A stretch of DNA of 64,000 bases from Pseudomonadota bacterium (GTDB taxonomy: Bacteria > Pseudomonadota > Gammaproteobacteria > Burkholderiales > Methylophilaceae): NCBI GenBank assembly GCA_029563075.1, contig JAKQTN010000077.1:1-64000 (forward strand), read 5' to 3'. The notes beneath the pieces were generated by a model. It was given only the letters and a program-made list of their open reading frames with translations. It was not told where the DNA came from and ran no database searches. Position numbers and translations under genes: made by a program. Below, piece by piece: positions 7,946 through 17,429 of the stretch (position 1 is the first letter of the stretch; every line of letters starts with the position of its first letter).

Positions 7946-8786
7946 CTTTCAAAACAATCAAAACAGAAAAATCCAAAACGACCAGGCCGCAGGGCTCAGG
8001 CGAATCATGGCCACTCCAAGGCCTAGGGTGGTTTCTATACTTTCTACCGCTCCCAGCCGTGATCAGGCGCGCCTGATGGCTAATCTGGCCACACCGATCG
8101 TCGCGCATGGAAATGACGTTCTGATTCTGCATGCGTCACATGAATCCAGCGAAAGCATTTATGAAATTAACAAACTGCCCGCACTGCTGGATGTGATTAA
8201 CTCGGAATCCCTGTTGCAAAGTGCGATAAAAAATTCCGGTAACGGATTTTCTGTTGCCAAACTGATGCCAGCTCATCAGGTCGGCAAACCGCTGGACAGT
8301 TTTCTGGGCGAGCAACTCAATGCGATTTTTATCGGCTTAGCACAGCAATATGAAATTATTCTGGTGGATGCTGCATTAAACTCGAACCATCTGTTGCCAC
8401 TGAAAGCGCTCAATGAAGGCGAGATTATTATCAAACTCACGCACCAGCCAGAGTCAATCAAAGAGGCCTACGCGCTGATTAAGAAAATTTATGGCCAGCT
8501 TGGCAGCCGCTCATTTGGCATCATTGTCGATAATGCGTCGGAATCCCAGGCGCAGCTTGTGTTCGATAATATCTCACAGGTGGCAAGGCGTTTTATGCAA
8601 ATCGAATTGGAGTATTTTGGCGCTATCCCGCCCGATGTCCATCTCAGCCGCGCTGCAAAACTTGGCCGTTCTGTCATTGAGGCATTTCCGCTGGCAAGCG
8701 CTTCAGCAGCACTTAAGCAAATCGCTCAGCGCTTAGACGGCAGGCATGACCAGGCAGCTAAAACCAAGCTTGCGTCTCTTATTTAA
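7938..8786 (+). CDS. flhG: FlhG/FleN-like MinD-family protein with a degenerate ATPase site
   Basis: FlhG (FleN) is a MinD-type ATPase that limits flagellar number, usually as the partner of FlhF. Position and the overall MinD-like pattern support the call. The start is the ATG at 7938, with GGAGG eight bases upstream and an 8-nt overlap with flhF. The Walker A lysine signature (KGGxGKT) is absent: the equivalent stretch near residues 33-45 reads ILSTAPSRDQAR. The switch II region reads VDAALNSN rather than the usual Asp-x-x-x-Gly form. The protein is therefore probably a non-hydrolysing regulator. The helices after about residue 185 resemble the family. Confidence 0.75.
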   Translation: MLNFQNNQNRKIQNDQAAGLRRIMATPRPRVVSILSTAPSRDQARLMANLATPIVAHGNDVLILHASHESSESIYEINKLPALLDVINSESLLQSAIKNSGNGFSVAKLMPAHQVGKPLDSFLGEQLNAIFIGLAQQYEIILVDAALNSNHLLPLKALNEGEIIIKLTHQPESIKEAYALIKKIYGQLGSRSFGIIVDNASESQAQLVFDNISQVARRFMQIELEYFGAIPPDVHLSRAAKLGRSVIEAFPLASASAALKQIAQRLDGRHDQAAKTKLASLI

Positions 8787-8800
8787 GGCAAGGGTTATCT

Positions 8801-9535
8801 ATGTATACAGTTCACGGAAAAAAAGACCAGCATGAAGAAATGCTCAATCAACATGCGAGCTTAGTCAAGAAGCTTGCCTATCAGCTTAAGGCCAAGCTGC
8901 CACCCAGTGTTGAAATGGATGACTTGATACAGGCAGGAATGATGGGCTTGCTGGACGCGATCAATCGCTATGAGGATATTCATGGCGCGCAGTTTGAAAC
9001 CTATGCGGCGCAAAGAATCCGAGGCTCCATGCTGGATGAATTACGCAATACGGACTGGCTGCCGCGCAGTTTGAGGAAAAACATGCGCGATATGGAAGCC
9101 GCCATTAGCCAGCTTGAGCAATCGCTGGGAAGGCCGCCGACCGAAAAAGAAGTCGCCAAAAAACTCGACCTTTCACTGGATGATTACTATGACATGCTTG
9201 GCGATTGCAGCGGTCATCAATTAATTTACTACGAAGATTTCCATGATACCGACGGCGGAGAACATTTTCTCGACCGGTTTAAAGGGGATGACAGCAACGA
9301 CCCGATCAAAGGCTTGCTGGCCGGCGATTTCCGCGATGCGCTAATTGAGGCCATCGACTCGCTGCCGGAACGGGAAAAGATACTGATGGGCCTATATTAC
9401 GAGCAGGAGCTTAACCTTAAAGAAATAGGCGTGGTGATGAACGTTTCCGAATCACGCGTCAGCCAATTACATAGCCAGGCCATCGCCAGACTGCGTGCAA
9501 ACCTTAAAGAGAAAGCATGGACTGGAGCAGTTTAG
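8801..9535 (+). CDS. fliA: Flagellar sigma factor FliA (sigma-28)
   Basis: FliA directs RNA polymerase to late flagellar promoters and is held by FlgM until the hook is complete. The 244-residue protein shows region 2 (MDDLIQAGMMGLLDAINRYE, near residues 40-60) with RIRGSMLDELR, region 3, and the region 4 helix-turn-helix (LKEIGVVMNVSESRVSQL) near residues 205-225. A GTTATCT spacer gives only a modest ribosome binding site. It starts 14 nt after flhG, and its 3' end overlaps motC by 19 nt. Matching promoters are present elsewhere in this window. Confidence 0.96.
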   Translation: MYTVHGKKDQHEEMLNQHASLVKKLAYQLKAKLPPSVEMDDLIQAGMMGLLDAINRYEDIHGAQFETYAAQRIRGSMLDELRNTDWLPRSLRKNMRDMEAAISQLEQSLGRPPTEKEVAKKLDLSLDDYYDMLGDCSGHQLIYYEDFHDTDGGEHFLDRFKGDDSNDPIKGLLAGDFRDALIEAIDSLPEREKILMGLYYEQELNLKEIGVVMNVSESRVSQLHSQAIARLRANLKEKAWTGAV

Positions 9536-10257
9536 GCGGGATTGGCCTTGCGCTGATCGGCATTCTATTCGGACAAGCCATCGAAGGCGGGCATGTCGGC
9601 TCATTGCTGCAGCCTGCGGCTTTCATGATTGTAATATGTGGCACTTTTGGTGCGGTGCTGCTGCAAACCGACGCTAAAAGCTTTATTACAGGCGTGCTGA
9701 TGGTGCGCCATGTTTTTGCCACACCAATCGACGACAGAAAAGCATTAGCAAAACGCATCAACGTATGGAGTACGTTTGCCCGTAAAGAAGGCATATTTAT
9801 GCTGGAAACTTATCTGAAAAAAGAAACGGAACCATTTGTCAGAAAAGGGCTGCAATTGATGATTGACGGCACACCGCCGGACAAGATACGGGAAATATGC
9901 GCCATCGACATGCACTTCTATGAAATACAGCAGCGCAATGCAGCAAAAGTATGGAGCGCCGCCGGCGGCTACGCCCCCACCATCGGCATTCTAGGGGCTG
10001 TGCTAGGGTTGATCCATGTGATGGAGAATCTGACAGATCCCAGCAGACTGGGCGGCGGCATTGCGGTCGCCTTTGTTGCCACCATCTATGGCGTAGGTTT
10101 AGCAAATCTAATCTTTTTGCCTATTGCAAACAAACTCAAAGCACAGATACAGCATGAAATGATGCGCCGCGAGATGCTGCTGAATGCCTGGGTTTCCATT
10201 GCGCATGGTGATCACCCGAGAATTGTTGAAGAGCGCCTGTTAGCCTATTTGCGCTAA
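9517..10257 (+). CDS. motC: Flagellar motor stator protein MotC (MotA family)
   Basis: This stator subunit, with its MotB-family partner, forms the proton channel that drives rotation. At 246 residues it is the short MotC type found next to fliA in pseudomonads, shorter than MotA of enterics. It has two N-terminal membrane segments (about 3-22 and 30-50), a cytoplasmic loop with conserved charged residues, and two more segments (about 148-170 and 180-205) including the family sequence PTIGILGAVLGLI. It overlaps fliA by 19 nt and is followed by motD after 19 nt. Calling it motA would be equally acceptable. Confidence 0.92.
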   Translation: MDWSSLGGIGLALIGILFGQAIEGGHVGSLLQPAAFMIVICGTFGAVLLQTDAKSFITGVLMVRHVFATPIDDRKALAKRINVWSTFARKEGIFMLETYLKKETEPFVRKGLQLMIDGTPPDKIREICAIDMHFYEIQQRNAAKVWSAAGGYAPTIGILGAVLGLIHVMENLTDPSRLGGGIAVAFVATIYGVGLANLIFLPIANKLKAQIQHEMMRREMLLNAWVSIAHGDHPRIVEERLLAYLR

Positions 10258-10276
10258 ATTATTACGATACCACATC

Positions 10277-11092
10277 ATGATCAGAAGAAAACCGATAGAA
10301 GATGACGACGAGAGCCCGGATCGCTGGCTGGTTTCGTATGCCGATTTCATCACACTTCTGTTTGCCTTTTTTGTCGTGATGTACGCTATTTCATCGGTTA
10401 ATCAGAGCAAATACAACGACCTGACCTCTTCCATGGGTAGCGCATTTTCCGGTGTCAGCCCTTCGGAGACCGAAGGCCATATCAAAAACCGGCCCGGTAC
10501 AAAAAACAAAATTAAAGGCCAGCAAAGCTCGCTCATCAAACCCTTGCCGCTATCGCATCTTTATAGTGAAAAACTGCGCCGCGAACGTGAATCCATGACC
10601 AATATGGGCATTGATCTCTCCAACGCGCTCGCCCCGCTTATCAACGAAGGCAAAGTGCGCGTAGCACAGAATAACCGTGGCATCCGTATCGATATTCATG
10701 ACAGTCTGCTGTTTAGCCCGGGATCAGCCGAGCTGGCCGCTACCGCATCGAGTATTATGAATGAAATTGCCGCATTAATTAAAGAAAACCAACGCCTCAT
10801 TCAGGTAGAAGGCCATACCGACAATAGTCCTATCCATAACGCGACCTTCTTCTCTAATTGGGAGCTTTCTGCAGTGCGTGCCAGCAGCGTAGTCAGGATG
10901 CTGAGCGACGCCGGCATTACAGATAATCGGCTCAGTGCGCTGGGGTTCGGTTCAGCTCAGCCTGTAAGCGACAACGACACGCCGCTTGGGCGTTCCAGAA
11001 ACCGTCGGGTATCCATTATGGTGCTGTATGAGTCTCCAAATCAGGATGACGCTGCTTTGGAAATCACGCCGCAGAAAACCGGCAAGCCATAA
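10277..11092 (+). CDS. motD: Flagellar motor stator protein MotD (MotB family)
   Basis: This is the peptidoglycan-anchored stator partner of MotC. The 271-residue protein has a short charged N-terminus and one membrane helix (about 22-40) containing the essential proton-binding aspartate in SYADFITLLFAFF. The C-terminal OmpA-like peptidoglycan-binding domain (about 125-260) contains VEGHTDNSPI and NRRVSI. It is the last gene of the flhB-motD run and is followed by a hairpin and the convergent PAS/GGDEF/EAL gene. Confidence 0.93.
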   Translation: MIRRKPIEDDDESPDRWLVSYADFITLLFAFFVVMYAISSVNQSKYNDLTSSMGSAFSGVSPSETEGHIKNRPGTKNKIKGQQSSLIKPLPLSHLYSEKLRRERESMTNMGIDLSNALAPLINEGKVRVAQNNRGIRIDIHDSLLFSPGSAELAATASSIMNEIAALIKENQRLIQVEGHTDNSPIHNATFFSNWELSAVRASSVVRMLSDAGITDNRLSALGFGSAQPVSDNDTPLGRSRNRRVSIMVLYESPNQDDAALEITPQKTGKP

Positions 11093-11131
11093 ATTGGCAC
11101 TTCTATAAAATGACATTTCGTGCTTGACCTG

Positions 11132-11176
11132 GAATCAAGGTGCTTGATTCGATCGGATTCCAGCATTCGCCGGAAT
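11132..11176. repeat. Hairpin-rich intergenic repeat between convergent genes
   Basis: A perfect 8-bp stem with a 3-nt loop (11132-11139 / 11143-11150) is followed by an ATTCC...GGAAT stem (11157-11161 / 11172-11176). The second part resembles the short palindromic repeats common between proteobacterial genes. It sits between the converging motD and PAS/GGDEF/EAL genes, so it could stop transcription from both sides, although no clear T-run follows. Confidence 0.4.
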
Positions 11177-11211
11177 GATGAAATCAGAATTTACAGAAGC
11201 GCCCAAATGCT

Positions 11212-14200
11212 TTAGGAACGTTCCAACTGCGCTACTTTTTTACCCGCAACCCCTTGCTTCAGTGCCGCATTGAACTGGTCAATGGGGACGGGCCTGCCAA
11301 ACAGGTATCCCTGATAGCGTTTGCAGCCATTGCTAAGAAGGAGTTCGCGCTGCTCTTCTGTTTCCACCCCTTCGGCAATCACGTTCAGATAAAGACTCTG
11401 TGCCATGGCAATGATGGTTCGCACAATTGATCTGTCATGGCTGTCGGTAACAATGTCGCGCACAAAGGACTGATCGATTTTAAGCTGGAATAGCGGCAGT
11501 CTTTTGAGGTATTGCAGGGATGAATAGCCCGTACCAAAATCGTCCAGCGAGAACTGCACGCCAATCTCACCTAAAGCGGTCATGGAGGATATCGTATCTT
11601 CGATGTTCTCTAACAACAGACTCTCGGTTAACTCCAGCTTGAGCTGCATCGGGTCAATCGAATGACGCTCTATGGCAGCGCGCACCTGCGCCACAAAATC
11701 GGGCTGACGGAACTGCTTGGCGCTCACATTGATTGAGAGTGTGAGGTCACGGGTATGGGCATGTTTATGCCATGCTTTGATTTGGGCGCACGCAGTATCC
11801 AATACCCAATGACCGATGGACATGATCAGCCCAGTTTCTTCTGCCAGCTGGATAAACTGTGCAGGGGATACCAGCCCGCGCTCAGGGTGCAGCCAGCGAA
11901 TCAGCGCCTCGGCCCCCAATACGTGTCCCGAGTTATCTACCTGAATCTGGTAATACAGTTGCAATTGCTTATTCTCAAGCGCTTTGCGCAATTCCCGCTC
12001 CAGCGCTACCCGTGCCGTAATGCTGATCTGCATCTGCGGGTTAAAGAAGCGCATGGTGTTTCGCCCGGCCTTCTTGGCCTGATACATGGCGATGTCAGCC
12101 TGTTTTAGTAACTCTTCTATTGTAATATGGTGGTTGTTAAACAGGGCAATACCAATGCTGGGCGTGATGTGGTGTTCATGCTCATTAAGTTGATAAGGCT
12201 GATTGAGCGCGGCCAGAATTTTGTTGGCAATGGTTTCCGTCTGCGCTGCAGCTTCCAGGCTCTGTTCACTCAGGTCTTCCAGCACAACCACGTATTCATC
12301 TCCGCCCAGGCGCGCAACAGTGTCGCCTTCACGCACACAGGCTGTCAGGCGAGATGCAACCTGCTGCAACAACAAGTCACCAATATCATGGCCTAGGGAG
12401 TCATTGAGCACTTTAAAGTGATCCAGGTCAAGAAACAGCACTGCACCTTGCCGGCCGCTTCGCCCAATGGTAGCCAGCGCGTGCTTGAGCCTGTCCATAA
12501 GCAGCCGTCGATTAGGCAGCTGGGTGAGTGAGTCATAGAATGCCAGCTGCTGAATCTCTTCTGCAGCCGCCTTCATCATGCTGGTATCGGTGAATGTCCC
12601 CACGTAATTGGTGACAATGCCATTATCTGCTTTAACAGCGCTAATCGTGAGATTCTCCGGATATATATCGCCACTCTTGCGCCGATTCCAGATCTCGCCA
12701 GTCCAGTGACCCGTCTTATCAAGGGTATCCCACATCGCAGAAAAGAAGCTTGCGTCATGCCTGCCTGAAGCGAGTATGCTTGGAGACTTGCCGACAACCT
12801 CTTCATCGGAATAACCGGTGATGGCGGAAAACGCCTTGTTGACTTTCAATATCTTGTTTTCGGCGTCGGTAATCATCAAGCCGTCTTGCGATTCAAAGGC
12901 AGTAGCCGCGATGCGCAAATCTGCCTCAGACTTTTTAACCATGGTGATGTCTTCCAGCGTGACCCGCAGCATGGATTGCTCATCCTCATCGCTCATCCGT
13001 GCACAGTTGAGGTTAGCATGAAAGGTCATTTGATTATGGAGATGAAACTTCAGGTCAAAACTATACTCTTCGCCCGAAGCCAGGTCTTTCATCGCCAGAA
13101 ACATGCGGGACCAGCGGCCTTTGTCGCTCTCATCAATAAATTCTGCAAAGCGCTTGTGGATAATGTGCTTGCGGTCCATCCCAAGCATCGCGGATGCCCG
13201 CCAGTTGAGCTGGGTAATCAGCCCATGCTTACTGATGGTCAGATAGCCGATAGGTGCAAACTCATAAAGATCCTTAAAGCGGTCATGCGACTCTTCCAAG
13301 GCTGTACGTGTCTGCTGCAATGCAAGTTGGGCAGTTTTGCGCTCGGTGATGTCTGTCTGCGTGCCAATTACGCGCAACGGCTTGCCATTTTGATCATGGC
13401 TGACGATCATACCCCGGCTAAGCATCCATTTGTAGCTGCCATCTTTGCACTGCAGGCGGTATTCAACTACATAACTATCTGACAGACCCTCCAGATAGGC
13501 CTGCCCTGCTGCCAAAACCTTAGCTTTATCTTGAGGATGGATGCGATTGATCCATTCATGACGGTGCTCCATGATATCCTCTTCGCTATAGCCCAGCATC
13601 TCTTTCCAGCGCTTAGAGTACTTGGCCTCTTCGGTCTGTACGTTTACATCCCACACACCGTCACCGGAGCCTTCAATAGCGAATTTCCAGCGGAACTCGC
13701 TTTCGCGTAGCGCCTCTTCCATCTGCTTGCGTTTGGAAATATCACTACTTGTTCCAAGCATGCGCAATGGCTTACCATCCTTATTTCGACTTACTATTAC
13801 ACCACGATCGAGCATCCACTTATAGCTCCCATCCTTACAGAGAATACGATACTCGCAGACGAAAGTTGGAATCTTGCCATCGAGACAGTCTTGCACATCA
13901 GTGAGCGTAGACATCTTGTCCTCAGGATGTATGAGCGACTCCCATTCATCGATACTGTTCATATCTTCGTGTTCGGAATAGCCAAGCATTTCCTTCCACG
14001 TCTTGGAAAAAGTTATCGTGCGATCAACTTCATTAGTATCCCAAACACAGTCACCTGAACCTTCAATGGCGAATTTCCAGCGAAATACGCTTTCACGCAG
14101 CGCCTCTTCCGCCTGTTTGCGCCGGGTAATATCACGGGTGACACCAAGCAGCATCGCTTCACCGTGCTCCTGCATTGGCACGGCGTGCGTTTCCAGCCAG

Positions 14201-15450
14201 CGGCGCCCACCCTTAAGGCCAACCACCTCAAATTCCAGTTGTCCTGATTCACCGGCAATTACGCGTTTGTGCAGCCCCGCAAAGGCCATGCGGTGCTCTG
14301 GCGCTACCACTTCAAGCAGCGAATGCCCAGCCATCTGCGCCAGCGAATCCGCCTCAATCATGGCCAATCCGGCTGGGTTCATCTGCTTCAGACGGCCATG
14401 CGCATCCACTATCTTGATGCATTCCGGCTCATTATCGATGATGGTGCGCAAATGGGCCTCACTCGACAGCAAGGCCGCTTCCGTTTGTTTACGTTCCGTA
14501 ATGTCCTGTAAAAAGACCACCAGTCGCCCGCCATCTGCAGCACGATACTGAACACCCACTTCCACATCGAAGAGCGTTCCGTCCTTGCGGCGGTGCATGG
14601 TCTCGAAACGATCCTCGCCATCCGCTTTAATTTTTTGCAGGTGACTGATTACATCATCTACCGTTTCAATCGCTTCCAATTCTTGAATATGCATGGTTAG
14701 CAGCTCCTGCTCGCCATACCCACTCATCCGGCAATAGGTTTCATTTACCTGCAGCAGCTTACCCTGCATATCCGTCAGCCAGAAACCATCCATAGCCCGG
14801 TTGAGTATGGAACGATGCCATTCATCACTAATCTTGACGTTTTCCTCACGCTCACTCGCCTCAAAATGCAAGGTGAGGTTCTCGAGGATGATTTTATTGC
14901 TACGAATAATACTGGCAATAAGGAAGCCAATGTAAAGAAAGCCCGTGGCGCCCATGGTTACGGAAAGGCTATCCCCCTCCATAAACAGGCGAATAATCAA
15001 GGGCAATAAAACAGCCAGGCCAAATGCAGTTGCGCAGAAAATATCCGCCACATAGGCAATCACAACTGCAGTCGACATGCCTGCCAATATGAAGATTAAA
15101 AACACCTGATGATCAGGGTCACCTGTAGGAAACATCAGCAGGCCAGTCGATCCCCATATCAGACCGGCAAAGGTAATAACTAAGCGTAAGTTTCTCAACC
15201 GGGCCTGAAGGGTCTGATAATCAGCTACTGGTGAGCGCTGATATTTTGCAACCATCCATAAACGAACCAGTGAAATCAACGACACCAATGCCAGCCAGGA
15301 ATAAATCAAGCCGGACGGAACTATGCTATGAAAGACAAACACCAGAAGAATTGCGAGCAGGAATGCAATACCAATTGCCAGCCGGCTATTGGCGTATAAA
15401 TGTGCCAGCCTTGCGGATAATATTGCCTCTTTTTTATTCAGGTTACGCAT
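11212..15450 (-). CDS. Multi-PAS GGDEF/EAL membrane protein (c-di-GMP synthesis and/or breakdown)
   Basis: This 1412-residue protein has about five or six membrane helices in residues 20-185, then some six PAS/PAC-type sensor modules (about 215-970), a GGDEF domain and an EAL domain. The GGDEF signature reads GGDEY near residue 1049, with a product-inhibition site RxxD five residues upstream (REGD). The EAL motif is intact near residue 1181, and ELTESLL and DDFGTGYSSL are present. Both activities are therefore possible. Two adjacent PAS modules (about 450-575 and 576-702) are near-duplicates. The ATG at 15450 is preferred over a TTG one codon earlier. It lies between motD and flgN, so it may tune motility through c-di-GMP. 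Confidence 0.9.
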   Translation of the reverse strand: MRNLNKKEAILSARLAHLYANSRLAIGIAFLLAILLVFVFHSIVPSGLIYSWLALVSLISLVRLWMVAKYQRSPVADYQTLQARLRNLRLVITFAGLIWGSTGLLMFPTGDPDHQVFLIFILAGMSTAVVIAYVADIFCATAFGLAVLLPLIIRLFMEGDSLSVTMGATGFLYIGFLIASIIRSNKIILENLTLHFEASEREENVKISDEWHRSILNRAMDGFWLTDMQGKLLQVNETYCRMSGYGEQELLTMHIQELEAIETVDDVISHLQKIKADGEDRFETMHRRKDGTLFDVEVGVQYRAADGGRLVVFLQDITERKQTEAALLSSEAHLRTIIDNEPECIKIVDAHGRLKQMNPAGLAMIEADSLAQMAGHSLLEVVAPEHRMAFAGLHKRVIAGESGQLEFEVVGLKGGRRWLETHAVPMQEHGEAMLLGVTRDITRRKQAEEALRESVFRWKFAIEGSGDCVWDTNEVDRTITFSKTWKEMLGYSEHEDMNSIDEWESLIHPEDKMSTLTDVQDCLDGKIPTFVCEYRILCKDGSYKWMLDRGVIVSRNKDGKPLRMLGTSSDISKRKQMEEALRESEFRWKFAIEGSGDGVWDVNVQTEEAKYSKRWKEMLGYSEEDIMEHRHEWINRIHPQDKAKVLAAGQAYLEGLSDSYVVEYRLQCKDGSYKWMLSRGMIVSHDQNGKPLRVIGTQTDITERKTAQLALQQTRTALEESHDRFKDLYEFAPIGYLTISKHGLITQLNWRASAMLGMDRKHIIHKRFAEFIDESDKGRWSRMFLAMKDLASGEEYSFDLKFHLHNQMTFHANLNCARMSDEDEQSMLRVTLEDITMVKKSEADLRIAATAFESQDGLMITDAENKILKVNKAFSAITGYSDEEVVGKSPSILASGRHDASFFSAMWDTLDKTGHWTGEIWNRRKSGDIYPENLTISAVKADNGIVTNYVGTFTDTSMMKAAAEEIQQLAFYDSLTQLPNRRLLMDRLKHALATIGRSGRQGAVLFLDLDHFKVLNDSLGHDIGDLLLQQVASRLTACVREGDTVARLGGDEYVVVLEDLSEQSLEAAAQTETIANKILAALNQPYQLNEHEHHITPSIGIALFNNHHITIEELLKQADIAMYQAKKAGRNTMRFFNPQMQISITARVALERELRKALENKQLQLYYQIQVDNSGHVLGAEALIRWLHPERGLVSPAQFIQLAEETGLIMSIGHWVLDTACAQIKAWHKHAHTRDLTLSINVSAKQFRQPDFVAQVRAAIERHSIDPMQLKLELTESLLLENIEDTISSMTALGEIGVQFSLDDFGTGYSSLQYLKRLPLFQLKIDQSFVRDIVTDSHDRSIVRTIIAMAQSLYLNVIAEGVETEEQRELLLSNGCKRYQGYLFGRPVPIDQFNAALKQGVAGKKVAQLERS

Positions 15451-15708
15451 CAATATGGTTTACAGCGCCAACAAAAGGGCAATCACGAGCGGCGGGGGCG
15501 TTTTCTTGCCTGGCAAAATGCTTATTCGATATAACTACTGGCATATTTCTAGACTTGGTATATTTATAGACATATAGTACATATAGAAACCATGAAAACT
15601 CTTTTATTTTTATGGCGTTATGAAGGATTCTGCAAGCATTTGCTCAGAAAGTCAATATGGTGCAGAATTAGGCTTGGCAACACCCAGAATTTAACTTAAC
15701 CAGATCAA

Positions 15709-16182
15709 TTAAACCACCAGAGCAGCGCGCTTCGTTGATTGCGCTTTTGCCTGGCCATTTCTGCCATAAACATCGGCTTGGCCGGAGCTTCCGTGCAGAT
15801 GGTCAAGCAGTTGCTGGTTAAGCATGGAATGCCGGTTGATCAGCAGGCCATTCAGGCGATTGAGCTCTTTTGCCTGGATGAGTGTCTTTTTGAGGTTTGC
15901 CCATGCTTCATTCAAGGCGGGCTTTGCTTGCTGTTTGAGCCACTCCCCCATGCCGGTTTCGTTAGGTTCAAAGCCGTTTGCAGCCAGCGCTTCATATCGG
16001 TTCATCACAACGATATTCATGCGTTGCAATACTTCGGACTTTTTATCCAGCAAATCTTCTATCGCGTCAATATCCGCTCTCACCAAAGCAGCTTGTTCGC
16101 TACGGATGGTTGCCAACAGGTCTTTTGCTAATTGAGCATCCTGCTCAAAAGAGATGGCTTTAATAGAAGCTGGTACGTTCAT
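15709..16182 (-). CDS. flgN: Flagellar export chaperone FlgN
   Basis: FlgN is the cytoplasmic chaperone of the hook-filament junction proteins FlgK and FlgL. The 157-residue protein is helical and has the family's N-terminal pattern of a glutamate-rich helix followed by LLDKKSEVLQRM near residues 45-57. It begins 7 nt after the flgM stop and is probably translated from the same message, which starts at a sigma-28 promoter. The C-terminal 25 residues are Gly/Ala-rich and probably disordered. Assignment rests on position plus this pattern. Confidence 0.87.
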   Translation of the reverse strand: MNVPASIKAISFEQDAQLAKDLLATIRSEQAALVRADIDAIEDLLDKKSEVLQRMNIVVMNRYEALAANGFEPNETGMGEWLKQQAKPALNEAWANLKKTLIQAKELNRLNGLLINRHSMLNQQLLDHLHGSSGQADVYGRNGQAKAQSTKRAALVV

Positions 16183-16189
16183 ACTGTCC

Positions 16190-16501
16190 TCATGTTTTTT
16201 TAAGTAAATCTTTCACGGTTTCAATCAACCCATCTGCAACTTTTTCAGAACTTACATTAAACTGGCCGCTTGCAATGGCTAATTTAATGGCGGCTACTTT
16301 TTCCACATCGAAGGCGTTATCGCCTGCAATTTTCGCCTCTAACGCCTGCAGCTGCGCCGAGATAGGCGACAAAGTGACGTTTTCTGCAAGTTTGGCATTG
16401 CTTTGAGATTTCTCGGTTTTTTTGCCCGCGCCGGTTTTCTCAGCGCCTGTCTTATCAACCCCAAGACCTAAGTTGTTTTTGATTGAGTCATTAATTTTCA
16501 T
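16190..16501 (-). CDS. flgM: Anti-sigma-28 factor FlgM
   Basis: FlgM binds FliA and blocks late flagellar transcription until it is exported through the finished hook. The 103-residue protein starts MKINDSIKN. Its N-terminal half is disordered and Lys/Gly/Thr-rich (KTGAEKTGAGKK), and the C-terminal sigma-binding helices contain FDVEKVAAIKLAIASGQF. I chose the ATG at 16501 because AAGGAAAA precedes it; the frame continues upstream without another good start. A sigma-28 promoter lies 85-110 nt upstream. Confidence 0.92.
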   Translation of the reverse strand: MKINDSIKNNLGLGVDKTGAEKTGAGKKTEKSQSNAKLAENVTLSPISAQLQALEAKIAGDNAFDVEKVAAIKLAIASGQFNVSSEKVADGLIETVKDLLKKT

Positions 16502-16585
16502 GAGAGTTTTCCTTTTCGCGAAATATATTATGCCTAAATTTACCATGCATGGCTAAGGTATACACTTAGCGCATCTCTATTGCTT

Positions 16586-16612
16586 GTATCGGCATAGTTT
16601 AAGCGAACTTTA
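16586..16612 (-). promoter_or_regulatory. Sigma-28 promoter of flgM-flgN
   Basis: Read on the minus strand: TAAAGTTC (16612-16605), 11-nt spacer, GCCGATAC (16593-16586). This is two mismatches from the consensus, with exact spacing. It would let FliA drive its own anti-sigma factor, a known feature of flagellar cascades. Confidence 0.75.
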
Positions 16613-16676
16613 ATGCTTTTAAGCGTTTTATATTTCAAAAATAAGCATCCCAAAAAATCAGCTGCACACCAACACA

Positions 16677-17429
16677 TTAAAATCTAACCTCAATCTGGCC
16701 ACCGTTACGTGCAATTCCGGTCACAATCTGGCCACTGGCCACCTTCACCTGCACAACCTGCCCTTCGTTGGCCTTGGTCATCGCCTGCCCTTCGGCAGAA
16801 ACACTGAAGCCGTTGCCGACGGATGTCAGCTTGACGGTTTGCCCCTGCTGCACGACCGGAGAAATTTTCAGCATTTCCTGCCTTAACACTGTACCAGCCT
16901 GCATAGATATATTCACTGTACGCCCAACTGCCTGCGCCTGATCGGTAAAGACCCCTGCCGGCAATTGTGTCAGATCGCCGCTTTCAAAAAGCAGATCCTG
17001 GTTTGTAACAACCTGTCCTTGTGCCAAGGGCGCGGCTGCCACCAGATACTGTGCAACCACATTGACCGTTGCCTGCACATAGATCGTCCATGGATTAGGT
17101 GCATTGCAACGCACGCCCGCACTGGTTTTTCCCCAGGCACGGCTTCCTGCCGGCAGAAAAACCTGCATATCCGCACATTGCGGCAATCTCAAATTGGGGT
17201 CTACCGCACCAGCATGCACGCTCACCTTACCTGGGTAGCCAGCGGTCTGCACCTCTAAAAACTCGGTGACTTTGGTTTTTATCACGCCCAAGTTCTGTTT
17301 TGCGGATGGTTGGGCGGCTGCAGGGATGGCCGAGATTTCGGCATGACCGAGCGCCGACATTATCATGGCCACTAGCGCAAAAGCTGTTCGCGCCGAATTT
17401 AATCGCAAGTATTGGCTGATCCGGTTCAT
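16677..17429 (-). CDS. flgA: Flagellar P-ring assembly chaperone FlgA
   Basis: FlgA is a periplasmic chaperone for P-ring (FlgI) assembly. The 250-residue product from the ATG at 17429 has a signal peptide (hydrophobic stretch about 15-30, cleavage near GHA). A SAF-like domain and the C-terminal family pattern (GQTVKLTSVGNGFSVSAEGQ) follow. GGGGATAG lies before this ATG; an in-frame ATG at 17441 and a TTG at 17453 are alternatives. It is divergent from flgB, with a 200-nt shared promoter region. Confidence 0.93.
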   Translation of the reverse strand: MNRISQYLRLNSARTAFALVAMIMSALGHAEISAIPAAAQPSAKQNLGVIKTKVTEFLEVQTAGYPGKVSVHAGAVDPNLRLPQCADMQVFLPAGSRAWGKTSAGVRCNAPNPWTIYVQATVNVVAQYLVAAAPLAQGQVVTNQDLLFESGDLTQLPAGVFTDQAQAVGRTVNISMQAGTVLRQEMLKISPVVQQGQTVKLTSVGNGFSVSAEGQAMTKANEGQVVQVKVASGQIVTGIARNGGQIEVRF

